This document shows, in pieces, positions 51,192-60,372 of a DNA stretch of 64,000 nucleotides. Below the pieces are notes generated by a model, which was not told where the DNA came from, made no database searches, and saw nothing but the letters and a program-made list of their open reading frames with translations. Location of the stretch: positions 6,753,501 to 6,817,500 of the forward strand of contig NZ_CP042176.1 of the NCBI RefSeq assembly GCF_005937885.2. The letters are read 5' to 3'. Every line of letters begins with the position of its first letter. Within the stretch, counting starts at the first letter, position 1. The position numbers and the translations under genes were made by a program. The stretch is from Bradyrhizobium sp. KBS0727. GTDB taxonomy: Bacteria; Pseudomonadota; Alphaproteobacteria; Rhizobiales; Xanthobacteraceae.

Positions 51192-51252
51192 CGTCATTGC
51201 CGGGGCAAAAGCGCGAAGCGCGTCTTCGCGCTAGATGACCCGGCAATCCATC
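51192..51252. repeat. Palindromic repeat, copy of GTCAT...CGGGG type
   Basis: Contains CGTCATTGCCGGGGC, AAGCGCGAAGCGCGTCTTCG and GATGACCCGGCAATCC. It shares the AAGCGCGAAGCGCGTCTTCG core with 46711-46837. Confidence 0.7.
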
Positions 51253-51277
51253 AAAAACAAGGCAATTTCGGCTAGAT

Positions 51278-51372
51278 CGTCATTCCGGGGCGCGCAGCGA
51301 ACCTCCGGGGTGCAATTGCACCCCGGGGAATCTCGAGATTCCGGGTCTGCGCTTCGCGCATCCCGGAATGAC
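51278..51372. repeat. Adjacent second palindromic repeat (CATTCCGGGGCGCG type)
   Basis: Contains GTCATTCCGGGGC...GCATCCCGGAATGACA as outer pairs and CTCCGGGGTGCAATTGCACC, TCTCGAGA inside. It lies next to prpE's end. Confidence 0.7.
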
Positions 51373-51380
51373 AGCCAACC

Positions 51381-53291
51381 CTACACCCTGCCCTTCAGCG
51401 CGTCGCCGATTTCGTCGAGCACCTTGGGATCCTCGATCGTCGCCGGCATTGACCAGGTCTCGCCGTCGGCGATCTTCTTGATGGTTCCGCGCAGGATTTT
51501 TCCCGAGCGGGTTTTCGGCAGGCGAGCGACCGTGATCGCGAGCTTGAAGGCCGCGACCGGCCCGAGCTTTTCGCGCACCAGCGCCACGATTTCCTTTTCG
51601 ATCAGGTCCGGGCTGCGGCTCACGCCGGCCTTCAGCACCAGGAAGCCACAGGGCACCTCGCCCTTGATGGTGTCCTTGATGCCGAGCACCGCGCATTCGG
51701 CGACATCGGGATGCGAGGCCAGAATTTCCTCCATGCCGCCGGTGGAGAGCCGGTGGCCGGCGACGTTGATGATGTCGTCGGTGCGGCCCATCACGAAGAC
51801 ATAGCCGTCCTCGTCCTTGTAGCCGGCGTCGGAGGTTTTGTAATAGCCGGGGAATTCCGAGAGATAGGCTTCCTTGAAGCGCGCATCCTGCTCCCACAGC
51901 GTCGGCAGGCAGGCCGGCGGCATAGGCAGCTTGATCACGATCGAGCCCATGGTGCCCGCCGGCACGGGTCTGGCGGCCTCGTCGACCACATCGACCTGAT
52001 AGCCCGGCATCGGCACCGTCGGCGAGCCGTGCTTGACCGGCAGCATGCCGAGTCCGACCGGATTGCCGGCGATGCACCAGCCGGTTTCGGTCTGCCACCA
52101 GTGATCGATGACCGGCACCTTCAACTGCTGTTCCGCCCATTCCACCGTCGGCGGATCGGCGCGCTCGCCGGCGAGGAACAGCGTGCGGAAGTTCGACAGG
52201 TCGTATTTGCGGATGAAGGTGCCTTCCGGGTCTTCCTTGCGAATGGCGCGGAACGCGGTCGGCGCGGTGAAGAACGCCACCGCTTTGTGTTCGGAGATCA
52301 CGCGCCAGAATGCGCCGGCGTCCGGCGTGCCGATCGGCTTGCCCTCATACATGATCGAGGTCGCGCCATGCAGCAGCGGGCCATAGACGATGTAGCTGTG
52401 GCCGACCACCCAGCCGATGTCGGAGCCGCACCACCAGACCTCGCCGGGCTTGACGCCGTAGAGATTGAACATCGACCATTTCAGCGCGACCAGATGGCCG
52501 CCATTGTCGCGCACCACGCCCTTCGGGATTCCCGTGGTGCCCGACGTATAGAGAATATAGAGCGGATCGGTCGCGAGCACGGGCACGCAGGGTGCCGCCT
52601 TGCCGGCCTCGAGTGCCGCGCGGCGCAACGACGCCCAGTCGTGATCGCGGCCGGCCACGAGATCGCAGCCATGTTGTGGGCGCTGCAGGATGATGCAGGT
52701 CTCAGGCTTGACGCTGGAAAGCCGGATCGCCTCGTCGAGCAGCGGCTTGTACTGCACGATGCGGCCGGGCTCGAGCCCGCAACTGGCCGAGAAGATCAGT
52801 TTCGGCTTGGCATCCTCGATCCGGCTCGCCAGTTCCTTGGCCGCGAAGCCGCCGAATACCACCGAGTGCACGGCGCCGATCCGCGCGCATGCCAGCATCG
52901 CGACCACAGCCTCCGCCACCATCGGCATATAGAGGATGACGCGATCACCCTTGGCGACGCCGAAATCCTGCATCACGGCGGCGAGCGCCTGCACTTCGCG
53001 CAGCATCTCGGCATAGGTGAATTTCGAGATCGTGTTGGCGAGCGGCGAATCGTGGATCAGCGCGACCTGATCGCCGCGGCCATCCGCGACATGGCGATCG
53101 AGCGCGTTATAGCAGGTATTGACCACGCCGCCGGCGAACCAGCGGCCATAGGTGCCCATCGAGGCATCGAAGATCTTTGGGGGCGGTTCGATCCAGTCGA
53201 TCTCGCGCGCCGCCTCGGCCCAAAACCCCTCGGGGTCACTGAGCGAGCGGGCATGCACCTCATGATACCGGCTCTTGTCGTGGATGTTCAT
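51381..53291 (-). CDS. prpE: Propionyl-CoA synthetase (PrpE-like, acetyl-CoA synthetase family)
   Basis: A 636-residue AMP-forming ligase. Core motif YTSGTTGIPKGVVRDNGGH near 244, VDHWWQTETGW, and the acetylatable catalytic Lys in RSGKILRGTIKKI at the end. YHEVHARSLSDPEGFWAEAAREIDW and GGVVNTCYNALDRH are typical of PrpE versus AcsA. It makes propionyl-CoA (or acetyl-CoA) from free acid. GGGGAG precedes the ATG at 53291. Stands alone. Confidence 0.9.
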   Translation of the reverse strand: MNIHDKSRYHEVHARSLSDPEGFWAEAAREIDWIEPPPKIFDASMGTYGRWFAGGVVNTCYNALDRHVADGRGDQVALIHDSPLANTISKFTYAEMLREVQALAAVMQDFGVAKGDRVILYMPMVAEAVVAMLACARIGAVHSVVFGGFAAKELASRIEDAKPKLIFSASCGLEPGRIVQYKPLLDEAIRLSSVKPETCIILQRPQHGCDLVAGRDHDWASLRRAALEAGKAAPCVPVLATDPLYILYTSGTTGIPKGVVRDNGGHLVALKWSMFNLYGVKPGEVWWCGSDIGWVVGHSYIVYGPLLHGATSIMYEGKPIGTPDAGAFWRVISEHKAVAFFTAPTAFRAIRKEDPEGTFIRKYDLSNFRTLFLAGERADPPTVEWAEQQLKVPVIDHWWQTETGWCIAGNPVGLGMLPVKHGSPTVPMPGYQVDVVDEAARPVPAGTMGSIVIKLPMPPACLPTLWEQDARFKEAYLSEFPGYYKTSDAGYKDEDGYVFVMGRTDDIINVAGHRLSTGGMEEILASHPDVAECAVLGIKDTIKGEVPCGFLVLKAGVSRSPDLIEKEIVALVREKLGPVAAFKLAITVARLPKTRSGKILRGTIKKIADGETWSMPATIEDPKVLDEIGDALKGRV

Positions 53292-53320
53292 GGCGCACTC
53301 CCCGCTCGTTCACCCATCCT

Positions 53321-53413
53321 CGTCATGCCCGAGCTTGTCCCGGGCATCCACGTCTGCTCTTCCGTTCAGAAAAGGCAAGACGTGGATGGCCGGGACAAGC
53401 CCGGCCATGACGG
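53321..53413. repeat. Palindromic repeat (CGTCATGCCCGAGCTTGTCC type)
   Basis: Outer pairs CGTCATGCCC...GGCCATGACGG, inner CTTGTCCCGGGCATCCACG and CGTGGATGGCCGGGACAAG. Same family as 60373-60458. Confidence 0.75.
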
Positions 53414-53502
53414 CTGGGCGGCAGTCTCTTCGCTTTCCGAACGCATTGTCACGGGAAGCGGCGGGAGATCAAGCCGGAACAGTTGCGACGTTCGGCCAAG
53501 CC

Positions 53503-54876
53503 TTATTGCCGGGCGATCGAATTGAGCTTGTCCAGCCGCTCTTCCATTGCCTGGCGCAGGTCGTAGCCGCGGCGGCCGAACGACGCGTTGCGCTGGTCGA
53601 TGAAGTCGCGCTGCTGCCGGGTCAGCGCCAGGGCGGCGCGATGGCTGTCGGATTCCGCGTCGGCGATCACCCGCAGGAACACGTCGTTGATATTGCGATC
53701 GAGCTGGGCGAGGCCGGGATCGGCGCAGATCGCCTTTTCGACCTGGCGCCTTGCGGTGGCGCAATTGAAGCTCGGCAGATTCTTCTGGTACGCCAGCGCG
53801 CCCAGCCGCTCGATTTCCCTGGTAACGATCTCGTAGTTTTCGGCGGCGTTCTTGTCGGAAGGATTGAGGCGGACCGCCTCGGCATAATCCGCTTTCGCGC
53901 GCGCACGGTCGCCCCTGTGCTGCCATGCCGCGCCGCGGTTGTTGTAGACGCGCTGGAATGTCGGATCCAGTTTCTGCGCCGCATCGTAATCGGCAATGGC
54001 GCGGTCGTAATCCTTCCTGGCCTGATAGGCGTCGCCGCGATTGGTCAGGAATTTCGCCTCGGGACGGAGCTTGATCGCCTCGTCGTAATCGGCGATCGCG
54101 CCGACATAGTCGCCGTTGCCGGCGAGGCTCAGCCCGCGATTGTCGAAATATTCCGGCCGGGTCGGGTCGATCCGGATCGCCGAGGTTTCGTCCTTCAGCG
54201 CCAGTTCGCTGCGGCCGAGCTTGCGAAGGGCCGCGCCACGGTTGGTATAGGTCTGCGCGCGATCGGGGTCGAGACGGATCGCCGCGTCGTAGTCGGCGAC
54301 CGCCTTCTGGTATTCGCCCTTGAAGTACCAGGCGGCGCCACGGTCGGAAAACGCCTGCGCGAAATCAGGCTTGAGCCGCAGCGCCTCGTTGTAGTCCTCG
54401 ATGGCGCGGTCGTACTTCCTGACGTTGTTGAAAACATTGCCGCGGCTTTCATAGCCATTGGCATTGTCGGGTTCGAGCCGGATCGCTTCGTTCAAGGCCG
54501 CAAACGACGCCTCGGCCTTGCCGGTCTGGCGGAAGATTTCGCCGCGGGCGCGGAAGGCGCGCGCTCGTTGCGGATCCCTGGCGATGACGGCATCGATTTC
54601 CGCCAGCGCCTTGTCGGTCTGGCCGCTGTTATGCAGCGCGACGGCCCGCGTAATCGTGGCATCGAGACGGTCGGCATCCGCCGTCGAGGGATTATCGATG
54701 TCAGCGGTGCAGCTTGCGATCAGCCTGGCGGGAGCCGCACCGCCGAACGCGGTGCAGGCGACCGGCGGTTCGGCGGCGGTTTCGGCGCGCGCCGCGATGG
54801 GGGCCAGAGCGGTGAGTGCCAGCAATGCGCTGGCGGCAACTGACAAGGTCAGGGGTCGCAGGGTAAAGCGTCGCAT
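53503..54876 (-). CDS. TPR-repeat exported protein with LprI-like C-terminus
   Basis: A 457-residue exported protein: signal peptide (about 1-28), then seven to eight TPR units (pattern A-x-x-D-x-x-A-I-x-L-x-P-x-x-A-x-x-Y-x-N-R-G), about 50-360, then a domain of about 95 residues, ASFNCATARRQVEKAICADPGLAQLDRNINDVFLRV...QRNASFGRRGYDLRQAMEERL, that resembles DUF1311/LprI with its paired cysteines. TPR proteins form scaffolds in the periplasm. The next gene is a shorter paralogue. Confidence 0.82.
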   Translation of the reverse strand: MRRFTLRPLTLSVAASALLALTALAPIAARAETAAEPPVACTAFGGAAPARLIASCTADIDNPSTADADRLDATITRAVALHNSGQTDKALAEIDAVIARDPQRARAFRARGEIFRQTGKAEASFAALNEAIRLEPDNANGYESRGNVFNNVRKYDRAIEDYNEALRLKPDFAQAFSDRGAAWYFKGEYQKAVADYDAAIRLDPDRAQTYTNRGAALRKLGRSELALKDETSAIRIDPTRPEYFDNRGLSLAGNGDYVGAIADYDEAIKLRPEAKFLTNRGDAYQARKDYDRAIADYDAAQKLDPTFQRVYNNRGAAWQHRGDRARAKADYAEAVRLNPSDKNAAENYEIVTREIERLGALAYQKNLPSFNCATARRQVEKAICADPGLAQLDRNINDVFLRVIADAESDSHRAALALTRQQRDFIDQRNASFGRRGYDLRQAMEERLDKLNSIARQ

Positions 54877-55011
54877 CACAAATCTCGATAATGCGGCAAG
54901 GAACGGTGCAGCCGCGCTTCGGACATTCTGTCGCGGCAGCGCGCCGGAAGGTTCGAAGGCCGGCGGCCGGCCGCCTGCGGATTTCAACCCAATCCACGCG
55001 GCTGGCGGCCG

Positions 55012-55776
55012 TTAATACCCGTCGACCCCGTTCAGCTCCTGCAGCCGCTTTTTCATCTCCTGTTGCAGGTTGTAGCCCGGTCGGCCGAATTCGGTATTGC
55101 GGCGGGCGATGAAGTCCTCCTGCTCGCGCTGCAGCGCGCGCTTCTCGCGCGGGTTCTGGATTTCGCCAAGCGACCTGATATTGGCCGCGTTGATCTCGCG
55201 ATCGAGATCGGCGAGTTCGGGATTGGCGCAGATCGCCTTTTCCACCGCGCGCCGCGCGGTGGCGCAATTGAAGCTCGGCTTGCCGGCCACCGCTTTCAGC
55301 GCGCCCAGCCGCTCCAGCTCCAGCGCCAGCGATTTGTAGTTGGCCCTGGCGACGAAGTGGTCGGGGTTCAGCTTGAGTGCGGCGCCGAAATCGGCGAGCG
55401 CCTTGGGCCGGTCACCCTTCTTGCGCCAAAGTTCGCCGCGCGCGTTGAAGGTGCCGGCCAGCGACGGATCGAGCTGCAGCGCCACGCTGTAGTCGCCGAT
55501 GGCACGGTCGGTCATGTCCTTGCGGCCATAGGCGGTGGCGCGCGCAATCAGCGCCTTGATGCGGTCGGTCTTGTCGGTCTTGTCGTTGTCGACCAGCGCG
55601 CCGCAGAGGCCGATCGTCCGGTCATCGTCATTCGCCGCCGCCGCTGCCACGCAAGGTGCGGGGTCGATCCGCAAGTCCTTGGCCGGCTCGACGCCGGTCG
55701 CCGATGCCCCATGTGCGAACGCGATCCACAGCAGGGACGCGGCGACGACGGTGCGGATGTCAGGACAGCCTCGCAT
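55012..55776 (-). CDS. TPR-LprI-like exported protein, shorter paralogue
   Basis: A 254-residue exported protein with signal peptide (about 1-28), few TPR units (about 60-135) and the same LprI-like C-terminus (SFNCATARRAVEKAICANPELADLDREINAANIRSLGEIQ...FGRPGYNLQQEMKKRLQEL). It lies 135 bp upstream of the larger paralogue on the same strand, suggesting a tandem duplication with loss or gain of TPR units. Confidence 0.78.
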   Translation of the reverse strand: MRGCPDIRTVVAASLLWIAFAHGASATGVEPAKDLRIDPAPCVAAAAANDDDRTIGLCGALVDNDKTDKTDRIKALIARATAYGRKDMTDRAIGDYSVALQLDPSLAGTFNARGELWRKKGDRPKALADFGAALKLNPDHFVARANYKSLALELERLGALKAVAGKPSFNCATARRAVEKAICANPELADLDREINAANIRSLGEIQNPREKRALQREQEDFIARRNTEFGRPGYNLQQEMKKRLQELNGVDGY

Positions 55777-55816
55777 CAATGGATCCGGAAAGACACCTTC
55801 AGGGGGACGGTCGATC

Positions 55817-55950
55817 CTAGAGCCTTTTCCGTTTCGATGGAATCGGAACGGAAAAGGTTCTAGATTTTGATTTGACGCGTTTTCTTGACGCGAACCGGTA
55901 TCCACCCACGGATCAAGTCCGAGGGCATGCTTCGCTGGAAAACGCTCTAG
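55817..55950. repeat. Long interspersed palindromic element, copy B (reverse of copy A)
   Basis: Outer words CTAGAGCCTTTTCCGTT and AACGGAAAAGGTTCTAG (palindrome 55817-55863), then GCGTTTTCTTGACGCGAACC and GCTTCGCTGGAAAACGCTCT. Read on the minus strand it matches copy A at 30545-30643 with a small insertion. Between the TPR gene start and the 56109 gene. Confidence 0.75.
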
Positions 55951-56108
55951 CAAGCCAGGCGCTGTTGCGACAACGGCCGTTCATAATTTCCTTTTCGGGT
56001 GAGAATCAGATTTTGTCGGAAACGTGACGCTTGGCAGCGGCATTTTCCGCGCCGCGGTGGGCGAGAATTTTGCTTGAACCTTTTTCGGGTTTTCAGGACT
56101 CAACAACC

Positions 56109-56879
56109 ATGACCACATTGGCCGACTTCCATTCGCCGCGCGCCATCGCGCAATCCCCGACGGGCTACTTTTACTTCTACATGGCGCTGGCCTGCATGGC
56201 CGTCGCCTTTTTCGGCTTTGCCCCAACCTACTGGCTGCCGATGGCATCCAGATCGTTCTCCGCCTCGCCCGTCGTCCATTTTCACGGGCTGCTGTTCTTT
56301 ACCTGGACGCTCTATTTCGCATTCCAGAGCTGGCTTGCCGCCTCCGGCAAGATAGCCCGGCACCGAGCCATCGGAATGGCCGGCATCTCGCTGGCGACCG
56401 CGATGACGATCTTCGGCTTCCTGGTGGCAGTCGAGGCGATGAAGCGCTCCGCAGCATTGGGACAAAGCGACGCAGGCATTGCCTTTGCGATCGTGCCGCT
56501 GAGCGGCATCCTTTTCTTCGCGGTGGTGTTTGCGCTCGCGATCGCCGCGATCCGCCGGCCGGAGACCCACAAACGGCTGATGCTGCTGGCCTGCATTTCC
56601 CTGCTGGACGCCGCCGTGGCGCGCTGGTTTCTGACCTTTCTCGCGCCCCCCGGACCTGCCGGCCCGCCGCCGGTCCCGGTGACCGTCCCGCCGGCCTTCG
56701 TCGCCTATCTCCTGCTCGTGGTCGCCATGGTGTTCGACTGGCGCACCCGCGGCCGCCCGCACCCGGTCTATGTCTATGGTGGCGCCGCGCTGATCGTCGT
56801 GAAGCTGTTGAACTGGCCGATCAGCGTCACCCCGCTCTGGCATTCCCTCGCCGGCGGCATATTGGCGCTGGCGCAGTAG
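56109..56879 (+). CDS. Multi-span membrane protein, unknown function
   Basis: A 256-residue integral membrane protein with six or seven helices, e.g. YFYFYMALACMAVAFFGFAPTYWL, VVHFHGLLFFTWTLYFAFQSWLA, IGMAGISLATAMTIFGFLVAVEAM, LSGILFFAVVFALAIAAIRRP. The HFHG and THKRLMLLACISLLDAAVARW segments have His that could bind metal or heme, reminiscent of DUF2306-type proteins, but I do not assign a family. Transcribed alone. Confidence 0.7.
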   Translation: MTTLADFHSPRAIAQSPTGYFYFYMALACMAVAFFGFAPTYWLPMASRSFSASPVVHFHGLLFFTWTLYFAFQSWLAASGKIARHRAIGMAGISLATAMTIFGFLVAVEAMKRSAALGQSDAGIAFAIVPLSGILFFAVVFALAIAAIRRPETHKRLMLLACISLLDAAVARWFLTFLAPPGPAGPPPVPVTVPPAFVAYLLLVVAMVFDWRTRGRPHPVYVYGGAALIVVKLLNWPISVTPLWHSLAGGILALAQ

Positions 56880-56909
56880 CTCGCGCCAGGCCGGGCCCGC
56901 CCGTCTCAC

Positions 56910-57716
56910 TCACGCCCCGGACTTCACGGTGATCCCGCCATCGACCACCAGTTCGATGCCGGTCACGTAGCGGGATTCATCGGACGCCAAGAACAACGCC
57001 GCGTTGGCGACGTCCCAGGCGTCACCCATGTGCCCCATCGGCACCTGCGCGTCGCGCGCGCGCCACATCGCCTCGACATCCCCCGCCGAATAGCTGGCCG
57101 CCAGGCCGGCGGAATGCGCGACCATCGGCGTCTTCATCAGGCCGGGCAGGATGCAGTTCACCCGAACATGATCCGGGGCGAATTGCACCGCCGTGGTCTT
57201 CGTCATCTGGTTCATCGCTGCCTTCGAGGCGCCATAGGTAACGTAGGAAATGCCGAGATGCCGGATCGAGGCGATCGACGAGATGTTGATGATCGAGCCG
57301 CCGCCCTGCTTTTTCATCACCGGAATGACGTGCTTCATCGCAAAATAGGCGCTCTTCAAATTGACCGCGAAGACGTGGTCCCAGCTCGCCTCGTTGACCT
57401 CGACCACGCTGCCCATCTCGGCAATGCCGACATTGTTGTCGAGCACGTCGATGCGGCCGTAGGCCTTCAGGCACGCCGCCACCATCGCCTCGACCTCGGT
57501 CTCGCGGGAGACGTCGGCCGTGAAGGCTACAGCCTTGCCGCCCTCGCCCGTGATGATGTCGACGGTTTCTTTGGCCGCAGCGCCATTGCGGTCGACGCAG
57601 AACACCTGCGCGCCCTCGCGCGCAAAGATCGCCGCGGTCGCCTTGCCGTTGCCCCAGCCGGGACCGATCGAGCCTGCGCCCACCACCATCGCCGTCTTGC
57701 CCTTGAGCCGTTCCAT
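56910..57716 (-). CDS. Short-chain dehydrogenase/reductase
   Basis: A 268-residue SDR. The cofactor motif VGAGSIGPGWGNGKATAA has an inserted segment compared with the usual TGxxxGIG. NNVGIAEMG, the catalytic Ser-Tyr-Lys in NISSIASIRHLGISYVTYGASKAAM and a C-terminal SDESRYVTGIELVVDGGITVKSG are present. It oxidises an alcohol or reduces a ketone; the target is unknown. GGGAGA precedes the ATG at 57716. It ends 30 bp from the 56879 gene. Confidence 0.88.
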   Translation of the reverse strand: MERLKGKTAMVVGAGSIGPGWGNGKATAAIFAREGAQVFCVDRNGAAAKETVDIITGEGGKAVAFTADVSRETEVEAMVAACLKAYGRIDVLDNNVGIAEMGSVVEVNEASWDHVFAVNLKSAYFAMKHVIPVMKKQGGGSIINISSIASIRHLGISYVTYGASKAAMNQMTKTTAVQFAPDHVRVNCILPGLMKTPMVAHSAGLAASYSAGDVEAMWRARDAQVPMGHMGDAWDVANAALFLASDESRYVTGIELVVDGGITVKSGA

Positions 57717-57748
57717 CGACTTCTCTCCCTTACAAATTCTCGTTTTCT

Positions 57749-57826
57749 CGTAGCCCGGATGAGCGCAGCGATATCCGGGGCGGTGTTGGAGCGGTCCCGG
57801 ATGTCGCTGCGCTCATCCGGGCTACG
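57749..57826. repeat. 31-bp inverted repeat (long hairpin)
   Basis: Left arm 57749-57779 and right arm 57796-57826 are complementary with one mismatch (CGTAGCCCGGATGAGCGCAG outer part), spacer 16 bp. It lies between the SDR start and the DUF1850 stop. Confidence 0.85.
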
Positions 57827-57829
57827 AAG

Positions 57830-58207
57830 CTACGGATCGTTGCATGCTTTCATCGTGGTGACATTGACACCGACCGAGTGCCCCAAAATCTCCGACAACG
57901 TTTGGCAATTGCCATCATGGCACAGCCGCCATTCGCCGGCAGCCCCGGAATTTCCGAGCACCACTTCCGGCATCGGCGCGCGCGTTGGCTGCCATTGAAA
58001 CCAGCCGTCGACCAGTCGCGCCTCGGGCGGCGGCTCCATGCCGGCGCCCGAGCCTTTGACGCGCGCCTGCTCCAGTTGCAGTCCCTGCGGAGTGATGCGC
58101 CAGTCTTCCTGCCAGTCGACCTTTTCGATCGAATGGGTCCACACCAGCGTGAAGGCCGCGACCGACAGCGTCTTCACGACGCCGGCTGAAGCGAGGCAGA
58201 GGCTCAA
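57830..58207 (-). CDS. DUF1850 domain protein of a TAXI-TRAP transporter
   Basis: A 125-residue protein with an N-terminal hydrophobic segment (LASAGVVKTLSVAAFTLVW) and the DUF1850 signature THSIEKVDWQEDWRI, then GSGAGMEPPPEARLVDGWFQW. It starts at a TTG (58207) that overlaps the TRAP permease stop. DUF1850 proteins accompany TAXI-type TRAP transporters, role unknown. Confidence 0.75.
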   Translation of the reverse strand: MSLCLASAGVVKTLSVAAFTLVWTHSIEKVDWQEDWRITPQGLQLEQARVKGSGAGMEPPPEARLVDGWFQWQPTRAPMPEVVLGNSGAAGEWRLCHDGNCQTLSEILGHSVGVNVTTMKACNDP

Positions 58208-60312
58208 GCCGCGGCCACCGCGCTGCGCGGACGCTGCCGCCATTGCCAGATCACGACGGCCGCCGCCAGCGTGAAGCCGACGGTGTCGCTGAAGGCGAAA
58301 TCGCCGAGCAGGCACAGCGCCGCGACCGACGCCACCGCGAGTTCGATCAGCGTCAGCCGCGTGAACAGGAAGCCGATCGCGACAATGCCGAACAGGCCGA
58401 TCGCGACCAGCGCCTTGAAGGTCGCCAGCGCCACCGCGCCGTAGAAGCCGAGCCTGGCCGCCATCGGATCGCCGGCCTGCAGCATCAGCGCCGGTGAGTA
58501 GACGAAGATGAACGGAATGACGTAGCCCGCCAGCGCGATCCGCATCGCTTCCCAGCCGATCTTGTCCGGGTTCTCTTTCGCGATCGGCGCCGCCGCCAAG
58601 GCCGCCAGCGCCACCGGCGGCGAGAGGTCGGCCATGATGCCGTAGTAGAACGCGAACATGTGGCTCGCGATCAGGGGCACGCCGAGCTTGGCGAGCGCGG
58701 GCGCGGCCAAAGCGGCGGTGATGATGTAGGTCGGAATCGTCGGAATGCCGGTGCCGAGCAGGATCGACAGCAGCATGGTCATGATCAACGCCAGGAACAG
58801 GCTCTTGGCGCCAAGTCCGATGATCCAGCTTCCGAAGATGGTGCCGACGCCGGTCTGCGTCATCATGCCGATGATGGTGCCGACGATGGCGCAGGCCATG
58901 CCGACGGTCAGCGCCGACTTGGCGCTGTCGGCGAGCGAATCGCGGCAGGCGGCCAGCGTGGCGCGGCCGCCGCGGGTGATGCCGGCAATCAGGATCAGGC
59001 CGACCACGACGCTGGCGACCGGAATGATCTCGAGCCCGTTGCGCGAGACCGCGGCGACGACCAGTGCCAGCCCGATCCAGAAAATATACCGCAGCACCAG
59101 GTTGGAAAAGCCGAGCACGATGCTGGCGCCCAGGATCAATGCTACCGTCAGCGCCAGCCCCATGCTGCCGGCGTAGAGCGGCGTAAAGCCTTCGAACAGC
59201 ATGTAGACCAATGCTGCCAGCGGCAACACCAGGTACCAGCGGTTCACCAGCGCCTTCCACGCGCTCGGGATTTCCGACCGCTTCATGCCGACGAGGCCGT
59301 GCTTGCCGGCTTCCAGATGCACCATCCAGAACGCGGAGGCGAAATACAGACAGGCCGGGATCACCGCCGCCTTGACGATCTCGGAATATTGCACGCCGAG
59401 CGTTTCGGCCATGATGAAGGCGACCGCGCCCATCACCGGCGGCATGATCTGTCCGCCCATCGAGGCGGTCGCCTCGACGCCGGCGGCAAACGCGCGGCGA
59501 TAGCCGAACTTGATCATCAGCGGAATCGTGAACTGGCCGACGGTAACGACGTTGGCGACGCCGGAGCCGGAAATCGTTCCCATCATGCCCGAGGCGAACA
59601 CCGCGACCTTGGCGGGGCCGCCGCGGGTGCGGCCGAACAGGCCGAGCGAGACGTCGGTGAAAAGCTGGATCATGCCGGCGCGCTCGAGGAACGCGCCGAA
59701 CAGGATGAAGAGGAAGATGTAAGTCGCCGACACGTAGATCGGCACGCCGTAGAACCCTTCGGTGCCGAACGAAAGATGCGTGATGACCTGGTCGAAATCA
59801 TAACCGCGATGATTGAACGGGGCCGGCAGATACTGCCCGAAGAACCAGTACAGCAGGCAGGCGCCGCACATCAGCGGCAGCGCCGCCCCCATCAGCCTGC
59901 GCGTGCCTTCGAACACCAGGACCGCCAGCAGGGTTCCGACCGCGAGATCGATGCGCGTCGGATCGCCGTCGCGGGCAATCAGGTCGGCATAGAAGATCCA
60001 CTGATACAGCCCGCACAAGAATCCGGCGGCGCCGATCAGCCAGCCGAGCGCCCGGCCGAAATCGTTCTTGGCGGTAAAGTTGCCGATCAGGCCGAAGCTC
60101 AACAGCAGCAGGAAGCCGACGTGAACGCCGCGCACCACCTGGCTCGGCAGATAGTTGAAGGCTGCGACATAGAGTTGGAACACCGCAAAGGCGATGCCGA
60201 TCGCATAGGCCAGATAGCCCCAGCCGCCCGGGCCGAAACCCGGCGGAAACCCGTGCTCGAAATTGTCGAATTCGACCTTGATCGGCTCTTGCGCGCCCTC
60301 GGCCTGCAGCAT
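58204..60312 (-). CDS. TRAP transporter fused permease (DctQM, 4TM/12TM type)
   Basis: A 702-residue membrane protein: small-permease-like helices (about 20-140) fused to the DctM large permease (about 150-690). Typical are ATYIFLFILFGAFLERAGMIQLFTDVSLGLFGRTRGGPAKVAVFASGMMGTISGSGVANVVTVGQFTIPLMIKFGY and GILAIGPPVMGAVAF-like helix sets (here GGQIMPPVMGAVAFIMAE). It works with the TAXI binding protein upstream (60477-61424) to import a carboxylate with Na+. GGGGGG precedes the ATG at 60312. Confidence 0.92.
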   Translation of the reverse strand: MLQAEGAQEPIKVEFDNFEHGFPPGFGPGGWGYLAYAIGIAFAVFQLYVAAFNYLPSQVVRGVHVGFLLLLSFGLIGNFTAKNDFGRALGWLIGAAGFLCGLYQWIFYADLIARDGDPTRIDLAVGTLLAVLVFEGTRRLMGAALPLMCGACLLYWFFGQYLPAPFNHRGYDFDQVITHLSFGTEGFYGVPIYVSATYIFLFILFGAFLERAGMIQLFTDVSLGLFGRTRGGPAKVAVFASGMMGTISGSGVANVVTVGQFTIPLMIKFGYRRAFAAGVEATASMGGQIMPPVMGAVAFIMAETLGVQYSEIVKAAVIPACLYFASAFWMVHLEAGKHGLVGMKRSEIPSAWKALVNRWYLVLPLAALVYMLFEGFTPLYAGSMGLALTVALILGASIVLGFSNLVLRYIFWIGLALVVAAVSRNGLEIIPVASVVVGLILIAGITRGGRATLAACRDSLADSAKSALTVGMACAIVGTIIGMMTQTGVGTIFGSWIIGLGAKSLFLALIMTMLLSILLGTGIPTIPTYIITAALAAPALAKLGVPLIASHMFAFYYGIMADLSPPVALAALAAAPIAKENPDKIGWEAMRIALAGYVIPFIFVYSPALMLQAGDPMAARLGFYGAVALATFKALVAIGLFGIVAIGFLFTRLTLIELAVASVAALCLLGDFAFSDTVGFTLAAAVVIWQWRQRPRSAVAAA

Positions 60313-60372
60313 GTCCGTCGTCCCCCCATCCTGTGCCCGCGACGCTTATATCACCTGTGAAAACGCAGGCTA

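Noticed and set aside
51711..53525. 604-codon open frame on the plus strand opposite prpE
   Set aside because: Same kind of antisense shadow; prpE on the other strand has all catalytic motifs.
58660..60360. 566-codon open frame on the plus strand opposite the TRAP permease
   Set aside because: Highly charged low-complexity product mirroring hydrophobic codons of the permease.
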